From positions 1,162,891 through 1,226,890 of the forward strand of contig NZ_VSSB01000001.1 in assembly GCF_008122505.1 (NCBI RefSeq): a DNA stretch of 64,000 nt. The letters run 5' to 3'. Positions within the stretch are counted from its first letter, which is position 1; each line of letters starts with the position of its first letter. Shown here piece after piece: positions 18,890-27,178 of the stretch. A program made the translations under genes and the position numbers. Below the pieces are notes generated by a model, which was not told the DNA's origin, did no database searches, and saw only the letters and a program-made list of their open reading frames with translations. This DNA is from Agromyces mariniharenae (GTDB lineage: Bacteria > Actinomycetota > Actinomycetes > Actinomycetales > Microbacteriaceae).

Positions 18890-18987
18890 GGTGATTCTCC
18901 TTGTGGATTCAGGGGTGAGGGTGTTTCAGGGTGGTGAGGTGGGCCGATTCGGCGTGGGTCGAACGCGGGCGGGGGCCGCCGCGCACG

Positions 18988-19013
18988 GTCCGGGGCGCGC
19001 CGGCGCGCCGGAC
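18988..19013 (-). terminator. Hairpin after the permease pair
   Basis: GTCC-GGGGCGCG pairs with CGCGCC-GGAC with a small bulge, beginning at the last base of the permease stop codon. It separates the permease genes from the binding-protein gene. It may adjust relative expression by RNA processing or partial termination. Confidence 0.4.
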
Positions 19014-19939
19014 TACTTGCCTCCCGTGGTCGCGATCCCCTGGATGAGGAATCGCTGGCCGAGGAGGAAGACGATGAACACGGGCAGCAACGACACGACG
19101 CTCATCGCGAAGACCGCGCCCCAGTCCGTCGCAGCCTGCTGGTCCACGAACGCCCGCAGGGCGAGCGGCGTCGTGTACTTCTCCGGCTTCGTGAGGTAGA
19201 TGAGCTGACTGAAGAAGTCGTTCCAGACCCAGATGAACGTGAAGATCGTGGTGGTGCCGAGCGCGGGGACCATCAACGGCAGGATGATCTGGAGGAAGGT
19301 CCTCCCGTGTCCGGCGCCGTCGATGCGTGCGGCCTCGTCGAGCTCACGCGGGATGCCGCGGATGAACTGCACCATCAGGAAGATGAAGAAGGCATCGGTC
19401 GCCAGCACCTTCGGCAGGATGAGCGGGAGGTAGGTGTTCACCCATCCGAGCTGGGCGAACATGATGTACTGCGGCACGATGATCACGTGGATCGGGAGCA
19501 TGATCGTCACGAGCATGATCGCGAACCACCACTTCTTGCCTCGGAACTCCAGCCGCGCGAAGGCGTACGCCGCCATCGAGCACGCCACGAGGTTCCCGAG
19601 GATGCACCCGAGGACCACCAGGGCCGAGTTGATCAGGTAGTGGCCGAACGGCTCGGCGAAGGCGTTCCACCCGTTGACGTAGTTCTCGATGTGGAAGTCG
19701 CGCAGGATGATGCTCAGGTCGGTGAAGATCGCGTCGTTCGGCCGGAGGGAGCTCGCGACCATCCACAGCACCGGATAGAGCATCAGCAGCGCGCCGAGGA
19801 TGAGCACCGTGTGCTTGATCACGGATCGGAGCGCGCCGAAGCCATGTCTCCGGCGGCCGGCAGGAGCGCGTGTGGCGCCCGTCGGTGCGGCGAGGATCGC
19901 GGAGGTGGCCGTGTCGTCACGGCGGAGCAGGTCAGTCAT
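19013..19939 (-). CDS. ABC sugar importer permease (MalG-type)
   Basis: A 308-residue inner-membrane protein with six predicted spans. After a cytosolic N-terminus of about 35 residues, the first span begins near HTVLILGALLMLYPVLWMV. The EAA loop that contacts the ATPase reads ELDEAARIDGAGHGRTFLQIILPL (about residues 205-228), the family signature. It overlaps the end of the preceding permease by eight bases. With its partner it forms the CUT1 translocation channel for the sugar bound by the lipoprotein encoded next. Confidence 0.92.
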   Translation of the reverse strand: MTDLLRRDDTATSAILAAPTGATRAPAGRRRHGFGALRSVIKHTVLILGALLMLYPVLWMVASSLRPNDAIFTDLSIILRDFHIENYVNGWNAFAEPFGHYLINSALVVLGCILGNLVACSMAAYAFARLEFRGKKWWFAIMLVTIMLPIHVIIVPQYIMFAQLGWVNTYLPLILPKVLATDAFFIFLMVQFIRGIPRELDEAARIDGAGHGRTFLQIILPLMVPALGTTTIFTFIWVWNDFFSQLIYLTKPEKYTTPLALRAFVDQQAATDWGAVFAMSVVSLLPVFIVFLLGQRFLIQGIATTGGK

Positions 19940-20855
19940 CGTAGAACACCCAGTACTTCGAGGCCCAGAAGTTGATCGCGGTGAAGGCGCCGATGATGAT
20001 CACCAGCAGCCAGGCGAGGGATGCCGCGTAGCCCATGTCGAACGCGCCGAATCCCCGCTGGTAGAGGTAGAGGGAGAAGACGAGCGTCGAGTCCGCGGGA
20101 CCGCCCGTTCCGCCCGAGACGACGAACGCCTGCGTGAACGACTGGAACGAGTGGATGATCTGCAGCACCAGGTTGAAGAAGATGATCGGGCTGAGCAGCG
20201 GCACGGTGATGCTCCAGAACTGCCGCCACTTCGACGCCCCGTCGACGCTCGCCGCCTCGTAGTAGGAGCCGGGGATCTGGCGGAGGCCGGCGAGGAAGAT
20301 CACCATCGGCGCACCGAACGTCCAGACATTGAGCAGGATCAAGGTCCACAGCGCGGTGTCGGGGTCGGAGATCCAGCCCTTGCCCTCGATGCCGAACCAT
20401 CCGAGCACGACGTTGAACAGTCCGTCGGTGCCGAAGACGGTGCGCCAGAGCACCGCGATCGCGACGCTGCCGCCGATGAGGGAGGGCAGGTAGTAGATCG
20501 AGCGGTAGAAGGACAGCCCACGGACGCCGCGGTCGAGCAGGACCGCCAGCGCGAGCGCCAGGGCGAGCTGCAGTGGCACCGAGACCAGCACGTACGTGAA
20601 CGTGACGCCGAGCGACTTGTGCAGGCGTTCGTCGGTGAACATGCGGGTGAAGTTGTCGAGCCCGGTGAACACCGGCGGCTGCAGCAGGTTGTACTTCGTG
20701 AAGCTCAGGTAGAGCGAGGCGAGCATCGGACCCGCCGTGATGGCGAACAGACCTATGAACCATGGGGCGAGGAATACGAGGGCCGCCTTGCCGTCGCGCT
20801 TCGTCGTCTGGCCCGACCCGCCCTTCAGGTGTCGAAGCTCGTTGATCGCGCTCAT
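19932..20855 (-). CDS. ABC sugar importer permease (MalF/UgpA-type)
   Basis: A 307-residue membrane protein with six spans. The EAA loop is SYYEAASVDGASKWRQFWSITVPLL. The start at MSAINELRH (20855) was chosen over upstream codons because GGAG lies just ahead and the sequence before it is Arg/Pro-rich shadow reading. It is the first gene of the leftward operon. The long region ahead of it carries three AGTGA-type operators shared with the divergent LacI gene, so repression by that regulator is likely. Confidence 0.9.
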   Translation of the reverse strand: MSAINELRHLKGGSGQTTKRDGKAALVFLAPWFIGLFAITAGPMLASLYLSFTKYNLLQPPVFTGLDNFTRMFTDERLHKSLGVTFTYVLVSVPLQLALALALAVLLDRGVRGLSFYRSIYYLPSLIGGSVAIAVLWRTVFGTDGLFNVVLGWFGIEGKGWISDPDTALWTLILLNVWTFGAPMVIFLAGLRQIPGSYYEAASVDGASKWRQFWSITVPLLSPIIFFNLVLQIIHSFQSFTQAFVVSGGTGGPADSTLVFSLYLYQRGFGAFDMGYAASLAWLLVIIIGAFTAINFWASKYWVFYDD

Positions 20856-20958
20856 CGGGCGCTCCACGGGGAGCGGCGGATCGACCCGCGCGAACGCCAT
20901 GCGTCGCGGCGAATCGAGGTGGGGAACGGCACGGATACTCCTTTGGATCGAGCTGCAT

Positions 20959-21027
20959 AGTGATCGTGCACTTTCGTGAAAGTGATCGTACACTTTTTGC
21001 TGCGCGCTACGCTAGTGAAGGTTCACT
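20959..21027. promoter_or_regulatory. Three LacI-type operators between the permease operon and the LacI pair
   Basis: AGTGATCGTGCACT (20959-20972), AGTGATCGTACACT (20981-20994) and AGTGAAGGTTCACT (21014-21027) share the dyad AGTGAnnnnnCACT. With the two sites near 13400 they give AGTGAWCGWTCACT. The GTGA half-site matches what LacI proteins with Q at the second recognition-helix position bind. The LacI proteins encoded next have VSHQTVSR. Confidence 0.7.
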
Positions 21028-21069
21028 ATTTCTGTCAAGATGAGGTCACGACCTGGGAGGGAGCGGGAT

Positions 21070-22083
21070 TTGACCGAGGTACGAGCAAGCCCGAAACGGC
21101 CGACGATCATGGATGTCGCCCGTCTGGCCGGCGTGTCCCACCAGACGGTCTCCCGGTACCTGCGGTTCCAGGGCGGGCTGAAGCCGGCGACGGTCGAACG
21201 CGTCGACGCCGCGATCCGCGAGCTCAACTACCGGCCGAACCTCGTGGCGCGTTCGATGCGCACGCGACGATCCGGGCGGGTGGCCATCCTCATGCCAACC
21301 GTCGCCTTCAACCCCGCACGCATGCTCGCCGGCGCCACCGCCGCCGCCCATGCGGCCGGCTACGCGGTCGACGTCCTGAGCCTCGAAGGCGGGGCGGAGG
21401 CACGCACCGAGCGCATCCTCGAGCTCGCCGATTCCGGACAGGTGGAGGGCATCCTCTCGCTGGCTCCCATCACACCGTCGAGCGACGAACTCCTCGCTCG
21501 TGACGCCGCCATCGTAGGGTCTTCCGACTTCGACGACGAGATGCGCGGCATCGGCGAACTCGCCGACGGGTCGCCCGTGCGCGAGCTCATCGCCCGCCTC
21601 GCCGACCTCGGCCACCGCCGCTTCCTCCACGTCGCCGGCTCCCAGGACTTCGCCTCGGCGCGGGGCCGGCGACAGACCTATCTCGACAGCATCGACGAGC
21701 TCGGCCTCGAGTCCGCGGGAGTGTTCGACGGCGACTGGACGGCCGAGAGCGGCATCCGGGCCGTCGATCGGCTCGACGAGCGCGATCGCCCGACGGCGAT
21801 CATCGCCGCCAACGACCTCGTCGCGTCCGGCGTGATCCGCGGCGCACGCGACCGGGGCTGGAGCGTGCCCGAGGATCTCAGCGTGACCGGATGGGACAAC
21901 GTCCCGGTCGGCCAATTCCTCTCCCCCTCGCTGACGACGGTCGACATCGACTTGGAGCGCCTCGGCAGCAACGCGATGAAGCGCCTCATCGCCTCGGTGC
22001 GCAAGGAGCCCGACCCGGCGCCCGACGCTCCGATCAGCCGGATCATCTGGCGGGAATCGGTTGGCCCAGCACCGACCGACTAG
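21070..22083 (+). CDS. LacI-family transcriptional regulator (first of a tandem pair)
   Basis: A repressor of about 337 residues. The start is taken as TTG at 21070 because GGGAGGGA precedes it, whereas the ATG at 21040 has no ribosome site. The HTH is TIMDVARLAGVSHQTVSRYL; the hinge reads RPNLVARSMRTRRSG; the effector domain ends at IIWRESVG. It is divergent from the ABC operon with three operators between, the standard arrangement for local autoregulated control. The neighbour at 22132 is an obvious paralogue with the same recognition helix. Confidence 0.9.
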   Translation: MTEVRASPKRPTIMDVARLAGVSHQTVSRYLRFQGGLKPATVERVDAAIRELNYRPNLVARSMRTRRSGRVAILMPTVAFNPARMLAGATAAAHAAGYAVDVLSLEGGAEARTERILELADSGQVEGILSLAPITPSSDELLARDAAIVGSSDFDDEMRGIGELADGSPVRELIARLADLGHRRFLHVAGSQDFASARGRRQTYLDSIDELGLESAGVFDGDWTAESGIRAVDRLDERDRPTAIIAANDLVASGVIRGARDRGWSVPEDLSVTGWDNVPVGQFLSPSLTTVDIDLERLGSNAMKRLIASVRKEPDPAPDAPISRIIWRESVGPAPTD

Positions 22084-22131
22084 CCGACCGGACCTTTGCG
22101 TCGAGCTGCAAGCGGGTGGGAGGCTCGGAGC

Positions 22132-23160
22132 GTGACGGAACCTGACACCCCGGGACCCGGGAATACCGGCCGCCGGCCGACGATCATGGAGGTCGCCCGA
22201 CTGGCCGGCGTCTCCCACCAAACGGTCTCGCGCTACATCCGCTTCAACTCCGGAGTCAAGCCGGCCACCCGGGCGAAGCTCGACGCCGCGATCAAGGAGC
22301 TCAACTACCGGCCCAACCTCGTCGCCCGCTCGATGCGGACGCGACGGACGGGACGCCTCGCCGTGCTCGTCCCGGCCATCGCGTTCAACCCGGCACGTAT
22401 GCTCGACGGCGCGAGCACGACCGCCTTCGACGCCGGATACAGCGTCGACGTGCTGAGCCTCGCGGGTGGTGCCGACGCGCGAGCCGACCGCATCGCCGAG
22501 CTCGCGGATTCCGGCCAGTTCGAGGGGATCCTATCGTTCGCACCCGTGGCGCCGTCGAGCGAGGGGCGCTTCGCCGACTCCCCCGCGATCGTCGTCTCGG
22601 CCGACTTCGACGACGAGATGCGCAGCATCGGCGAGCTTGCCGACGGCGCACCGGTGACGGAGATCATCGAGCACCTCGTCGAGCTCGGGCACCGCCGGTT
22701 CTTCCATGTCGCGGGCGACCAGCAGTTCGCGTCAGCGCGGGCGCGGAAGCAGACGTACCTCGAGACGATCGACCGGATGGGCCTCGAGTCGATCGGCGTC
22801 TTCGACGGCGACTGGTCCGGGGAGTCGGGGCTCGCCGCGGTGGGCTCCCTCGACGAACGGAACCTGCCGACGGCGATCCTCGCGGCGAACGACCTCGTCG
22901 CCGCCGGCGTGCTGCGCGGAGCGCGTGATCGCGGCTGGGACGTGCCGGGCGACGTCAGCGTCACCGGCTGGGACAACGACCGGATCACCGGCTTCCTCTC
23001 GCCGTCGCTGACGACCGTCGACGTCGACCTCGAACGCGTCGGGAGCAAGGCGATGGCGCGCCTCATCGCCTCGATCACCGGCGAGCCCGTCACGCCGTCG
23101 ACGGAGCCGATGACCCGGATCGTCTGGCGCGAGTCCGTCGGCGCTCCCCGCGACTCCTGA
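22132..23160 (+). CDS. LacI-family transcriptional regulator (second of a tandem pair)
   Basis: About 342 residues. The likely start is GTG at 22132, 10 bases after GGGAGG. The HTH TIMEVARLAGVSHQTVSRYI is nearly identical to that of the preceding gene, and long blocks (NYRPNLVARSMRTRR, AFNPARML, FDDEMR, LSPSLTTVD, WRESVG) are shared across the effector domain. The pair therefore arose by gene duplication. Differences in the ligand pocket suggest two inducers acting on the same operators. It ends nine bases before a convergent carrier gene. Confidence 0.9.
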   Translation: MTEPDTPGPGNTGRRPTIMEVARLAGVSHQTVSRYIRFNSGVKPATRAKLDAAIKELNYRPNLVARSMRTRRTGRLAVLVPAIAFNPARMLDGASTTAFDAGYSVDVLSLAGGADARADRIAELADSGQFEGILSFAPVAPSSEGRFADSPAIVVSADFDDEMRSIGELADGAPVTEIIEHLVELGHRRFFHVAGDQQFASARARKQTYLETIDRMGLESIGVFDGDWSGESGLAAVGSLDERNLPTAILAANDLVAAGVLRGARDRGWDVPGDVSVTGWDNDRITGFLSPSLTTVDVDLERVGSKAMARLIASITGEPVTPSTEPMTRIVWRESVGAPRDS

Positions 23161-23169
23161 CGATGGAGT

Positions 23170-24564
23170 TCACCCACCGGGCGCCCCCGAGGCCCGCCTC
23201 CCCCGAAGCGTCCCCCACAGGATGAGCAGCACCGTGACGACGAGCGAGACCACCCCGAACGCGACCGAGCCGATCTGCAGGATGATCGGCACGCTGAAGG
23301 CGGTGAGGATGCCGCCGCCGAGGAACGGCTCGTAGATCAGCTGCTTGTAGCCGTACGCGCGGGCGGCGTTCGTCGTGCGAGCGGGGTCGGCCATGTCGGC
23401 GAGCACGAACCCGGTCGCGACGTTGCCCTGCGACTGCCCGAAGTCCGCGATCGCGTGCTCGAACCAGTGCGTGCGGTGGATGCGCGGGCCGAGCCACAGC
23501 ATGCCGATCACGCTCCAGGCGAGCGCGATGAGGGTCAGGATGGCGAGGCTCGGGATGTTCGAGCCGAGCGCCTGGAGCGACATCGTGCCGATCGCCGCAG
23601 CGATGAGCACGTCGAGCGCGAGCCCGCTGATGTCGTTCACGTTCCGCCGCTGCACGAGGTACTCGTGCTTGGTGGCCGTGAGCACGAGCTGCACGAGGAA
23701 GCCCCCGATGACCGTGAAGGGGAACAACGGGAACGCGTCGAAGATGTGCGAGCCGAACGCGTTCGTGATCCAGCGGAGCACCTCGAGGATCACGATCGCC
23801 AGCGCGATGGCGACGGCGATCGCGCCGAAGGCCCGGCTCATCGCGCCGAGACCGATGTCACCCGGCGAAGCCTGGTCGCCGGTGTTCGGCCGCACCTGCT
23901 GCAGGCTCGCCGGGCCGTCTCCGTGCGTCGGCGCCATGCGCGCCACCTGGATGCGCGGGCTGCGGATCGCGTAGTTCACGAGGATCGATCCGCCGACCAC
24001 GCCCGTGATCATGCTGATCGTCGCGAGGCCGAGGCCGATGTCGACGACCTCCGGCGCGCCGGCCTCCTCGAGGATGCCGCCCATGCCCGCGATCGTGCCG
24101 TGCCCACCCGCGAACGAGAGCTCGAGGATCGACCCCGCGGCATCCGGCAGCCCGAACAGCGGCGTCAGGATGAAGGCGACCGCGAACGCGCCGAGCGCGA
24201 ACTGCCCGAACGAGAAGACCGACCCGAGGATGACGTGCGGCGCCGACTCGTTCCAGATCTGCCGCACCGACGGCAGGCTCTTGCCGATCATGATGCCCGC
24301 GAAGACGATGTTGATCATCAGGCCCGGCAGTCGAGACATGACGGATGCCGCCTCGGGCGGGACCAGGCTCCAGCCGCCGGTGATCGCCCCGAGCACTTGC
24401 GGCCCGAGGAGCAGGATCAGGAACCCGGCGATGACGCTCGCCGGGATGTAGAGCGCCGCGAGGAACGGCACGAATCGGCGCAGCAGCACCGCGAGCATCA
24501 GCGCGATGCCCAGCAGCACGAACCCGATGCCCGCCCACTGCGCGTCCGTGTACCCACCGAACAT
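23170..24564 (-). CDS. Sodium/glutamate symporter (GltS) family carrier
   Basis: A 464-residue, highly hydrophobic protein with about 11-12 spans. The N-terminal half contains GLMINIVFAGIMIGKSLPSV and ELSFAGGHGTIAGMGG, matching the conserved re-entrant segment of the ESS/GltS family. A hydrophilic loop near residues 225-255 splits the two halves. It would import an acidic substrate by sodium symport. In this operon, after kduI/kduD and a sugar importer, the substrate may be an organic acid or uronate rather than glutamate. The start at 24564 (MFGGYTDAQW) fits the first span, but no ribosome site is clear. Confidence 0.8.
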   Translation of the reverse strand: MFGGYTDAQWAGIGFVLLGIALMLAVLLRRFVPFLAALYIPASVIAGFLILLLGPQVLGAITGGWSLVPPEAASVMSRLPGLMINIVFAGIMIGKSLPSVRQIWNESAPHVILGSVFSFGQFALGAFAVAFILTPLFGLPDAAGSILELSFAGGHGTIAGMGGILEEAGAPEVVDIGLGLATISMITGVVGGSILVNYAIRSPRIQVARMAPTHGDGPASLQQVRPNTGDQASPGDIGLGAMSRAFGAIAVAIALAIVILEVLRWITNAFGSHIFDAFPLFPFTVIGGFLVQLVLTATKHEYLVQRRNVNDISGLALDVLIAAAIGTMSLQALGSNIPSLAILTLIALAWSVIGMLWLGPRIHRTHWFEHAIADFGQSQGNVATGFVLADMADPARTTNAARAYGYKQLIYEPFLGGGILTAFSVPIILQIGSVAFGVVSLVVTVLLILWGTLRGRRASGAPGG

Positions 24565-24661
24565 GACCACAGTGTGGCGCACCGAGGCGTCCGGCGTCAC
24601 GACCCGCTGCGCGCGTCGATGGCCGGAGCGAGGCCTCGCGGCCCGACCAGCCGCGAGGCCG

Positions 24662-26146
24662 TCACAGCTCGGCGATGACCGTCTTCAGCTCGGTGTAGTC
24701 CTCGAGGCCGAACGAGCCGAGCTCGCGACCCCAGCCCGACTCCTTGTACCCGCCGCGGGGCAGCGTCACGTCGTCGGCGTGCCACGAGTTGAGCCAGATG
24801 GTGCCCGCCCGGAGGCGGCCGCCCACCCGGTGCGCGGTGCCGATGTCGCGCGACCACACGCCCGCCGCGAGCCCGTAGCGGGTGTCGTTCGCGAGCCTGA
24901 TCGCCTCCTCCTCGGTGTCGAACGGCACGGCCGTGACGACCGGCCCGAAGATCTCGTCCTGCTGGATCGACATCTGCTCGCTCACGTCGGTGAAGACGGT
25001 GGGACGCACGAAGTAGCCGCGGTCGCCGACGCGCACGCCGCCCTCGGCGACCGTCGCCCCCTCGGCGACGCCCGCCTCGAGGTAGCCCGTGACCTTCGCG
25101 AACTGCTCGTCCGAGATGAGCGGACCCATGTCGGTGCGCTCGTCGAAGGCGCTGCCGACACGGATGCCGCGGGCGATCTCCGCGATCCCTGCGACGACCT
25201 CGTCGAACACGCCGCGCTGCACGTAGAGGCGTGAGCCGTTCACGCAGCACTGGCCCTGGTTGAAGAACGCGGCGTGCGCCGAGCCGGGGATCGCCTTGGC
25301 GAGGTCGGCGTCGTCGAAGACGAGGTTCGGGGCCTTGCCTCCGAGCTCGAGCGAGACCTTCTTCAGGTTGCCGGCGGCGGCCGCAGCGATCTTCTTGCCC
25401 ACCTCCGTCGAGCCCGTGAACGCGACCTTGTCGACGTCGCGGTGTGCGACGAGGGCCGCTCCGGTGTCGCCGAACCCGGGGAGGACGTTGACGACTCCCG
25501 CCGGCAGTCCGGCCTCGAGGAGCAGCTCGCCGAGGCGCAGCGCGCTGAGGGGCGTCTGCTCGGCCGGCTTCAGCACGACGGTGTTGCCCACCGTGATCGC
25601 GGGGACGATCTTGAAGGCCGCCATCGTCAGCGGGAAGTTCCATGGGACGATCCCGGCCACGACCCCGATCGGCTCGCGCACCGTGTAGGCGAGGAACTCC
25701 GAGGTCTCGCTGGACAGCGGGATCGTCGTGCCCTCGGTCTTGTTCGCCCAGCCGGCGAAGTAGCGGAACAGCTCGGCGGCCGTGGCCACGTCGCCGTCGC
25801 GCGCGCCGACGAACGGCTTGCCGCCGTCGAGCGCCTCCAGCTGCGCGAACTCGTCGGCGTGCTCCTCGAGCAGGTCGGCGATCCTCCACAGCAGGCGTCC
25901 GCGCTGGCGTGGGGTGAACCGGTTCCACGCGGAGCCGTGCTCGAACGCGCGCCTTGCCGCTGCGACCGCGCGGTTCACGTCCTCGGGTCCGGCCTGGGCC
26001 ACCTGGGTGATCGCATCCTCGGTCGCGGGGTCGATCGTCGCGAAGGTGCGGCCGTCCGCGGCATCCTGCCACTCACCGTCGATGAGCAGCTGCCGGGGCG
26101 AGCCGACGAACTCGGCGACGCTCGGGAGCAGGGCTGCGTTGGTCAT
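24662..26146 (-). CDS. NAD(P)-dependent aldehyde dehydrogenase
   Basis: A 494-residue enzyme of the ALDH superfamily. Seen in order are IVPWNFPLTMAAFK (cofactor cleft), FTGSTEVGKKI (Rossmann motif), LELGGKAPNLV with the catalytic Glu, and FNQGQCC with the nucleophilic Cys. It oxidises an aldehyde to its acid. The best-known relatives are betaine- and gamma-aminobutyraldehyde-type enzymes. In this operon a sugar-derived aldehyde such as lactaldehyde or glycolaldehyde is as likely. AAAGGAA precedes the ATG at 26146. Confidence 0.92.
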   Translation of the reverse strand: MTNAALLPSVAEFVGSPRQLLIDGEWQDAADGRTFATIDPATEDAITQVAQAGPEDVNRAVAAARRAFEHGSAWNRFTPRQRGRLLWRIADLLEEHADEFAQLEALDGGKPFVGARDGDVATAAELFRYFAGWANKTEGTTIPLSSETSEFLAYTVREPIGVVAGIVPWNFPLTMAAFKIVPAITVGNTVVLKPAEQTPLSALRLGELLLEAGLPAGVVNVLPGFGDTGAALVAHRDVDKVAFTGSTEVGKKIAAAAAGNLKKVSLELGGKAPNLVFDDADLAKAIPGSAHAAFFNQGQCCVNGSRLYVQRGVFDEVVAGIAEIARGIRVGSAFDERTDMGPLISDEQFAKVTGYLEAGVAEGATVAEGGVRVGDRGYFVRPTVFTDVSEQMSIQQDEIFGPVVTAVPFDTEEEAIRLANDTRYGLAAGVWSRDIGTAHRVGGRLRAGTIWLNSWHADDVTLPRGGYKESGWGRELGSFGLEDYTELKTVIAEL

Positions 26147-26176
26147 GGGGTTCCTTTCAGTTGACGTCATGTGCGG

Positions 26177-27178
26177 TCACTTGACGAATGGAAGCTTGGA
26201 GCGGTCGATCGTGAGGGCGACCGCGGCGATCACCAGCACCCCGTAGAAGATCTGCTCGTACGAGGAGTCGACGCCCGCCACCGAGAGTCCCACGCGCAGC
26301 ACCGTGATGATGAGCACTCCGATCACGGTACGTCCGATTCCGCCGAATCCACCGGTGATCGCCGTCCCACCCACCACGATGGCGGCGACCACCGGCAGAA
26401 GCAGGGAATCCGCGAGGCTCGGCGCACCGCTGTAGGTGCGGCCGACGAGCATCACGCCCGCGAATCCCGCGCACGCGCCCGACACGACGAACGCGGCGAT
26501 CTTCGTCTGGGCGACCGGCACGCCGGCCATGAGCGCGGCCGGCTCGCTGCTGCCGATCGAGATGAGCCAGCGCCGCACCGGGGTGAACGTCAGCACGAGC
26601 GCGAAGACCACGACGATCGCGGCGGCGATGAGCACGGCGCTCGGGATGCGCCAGGGGCCGACCCGGGTGAACGTCCAGTCGAGGGTCGAACCCGAGACGC
26701 CGATCGTCGACGCCCCGGAGGCGACGAGGGCGATCCCCGACCACACCGCCAGCCCGCCGAGGGTGACGAGGAACGACGGGATCTGCGCGACGACATGGAT
26801 GGCGCCCTGGAGCAACCCCGCAAGGGCGCCGACCAGCACGACCACGGGCACGACCCACGGGCCGAGCACGGGGATCCACAGCGCGACGAGCACCGACGCC
26901 ATCGAGGCGAGGGCGGCGACCGAGAGGTCGATCCCGCCGCACAGGATGACGAGCATCGCGCCGGAGGCGAGGATCATCAGCGGCACCGCCGAATCGAGCA
27001 CCGTCCAGATGCTCAGGGGGCGCAGGAAGTTGGGGTTGGCGATCGCGATCGCCGCGACGAGGGCCGCGAGGACGATCACGGGCATCACGGTCAGCAGCAG
27101 CTGCCGTCGGGTGGTCTGCGTGAGTCGAGGCGGCTCGCCGAGTCGGGCGAACGTGCCGGTCTTGTCGGTGACGCTCAT
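26177..27178 (-). CDS. Ribose-type ABC importer permease (CUT2)
   Basis: A 333-residue membrane protein of the RbsC/XylH family. MLVILCGGIDLSVAALASMAS and the later GGTAITGGFGGIGRTVIG are the two conserved family blocks, with about 8-10 spans. The ATG overlaps the ATPase stop codon (TGATG). It is the second permease of the system, so the channel is probably a heterodimer with the protein encoded at 28737-29771. A longer in-frame extension upstream reads through the ATPase gene and is not real. Confidence 0.9.
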   Translation of the reverse strand: MSVTDKTGTFARLGEPPRLTQTTRRQLLLTVMPVIVLAALVAAIAIANPNFLRPLSIWTVLDSAVPLMILASGAMLVILCGGIDLSVAALASMASVLVALWIPVLGPWVVPVVVLVGALAGLLQGAIHVVAQIPSFLVTLGGLAVWSGIALVASGASTIGVSGSTLDWTFTRVGPWRIPSAVLIAAAIVVVFALVLTFTPVRRWLISIGSSEPAALMAGVPVAQTKIAAFVVSGACAGFAGVMLVGRTYSGAPSLADSLLLPVVAAIVVGGTAITGGFGGIGRTVIGVLIITVLRVGLSVAGVDSSYEQIFYGVLVIAAVALTIDRSKLPFVK

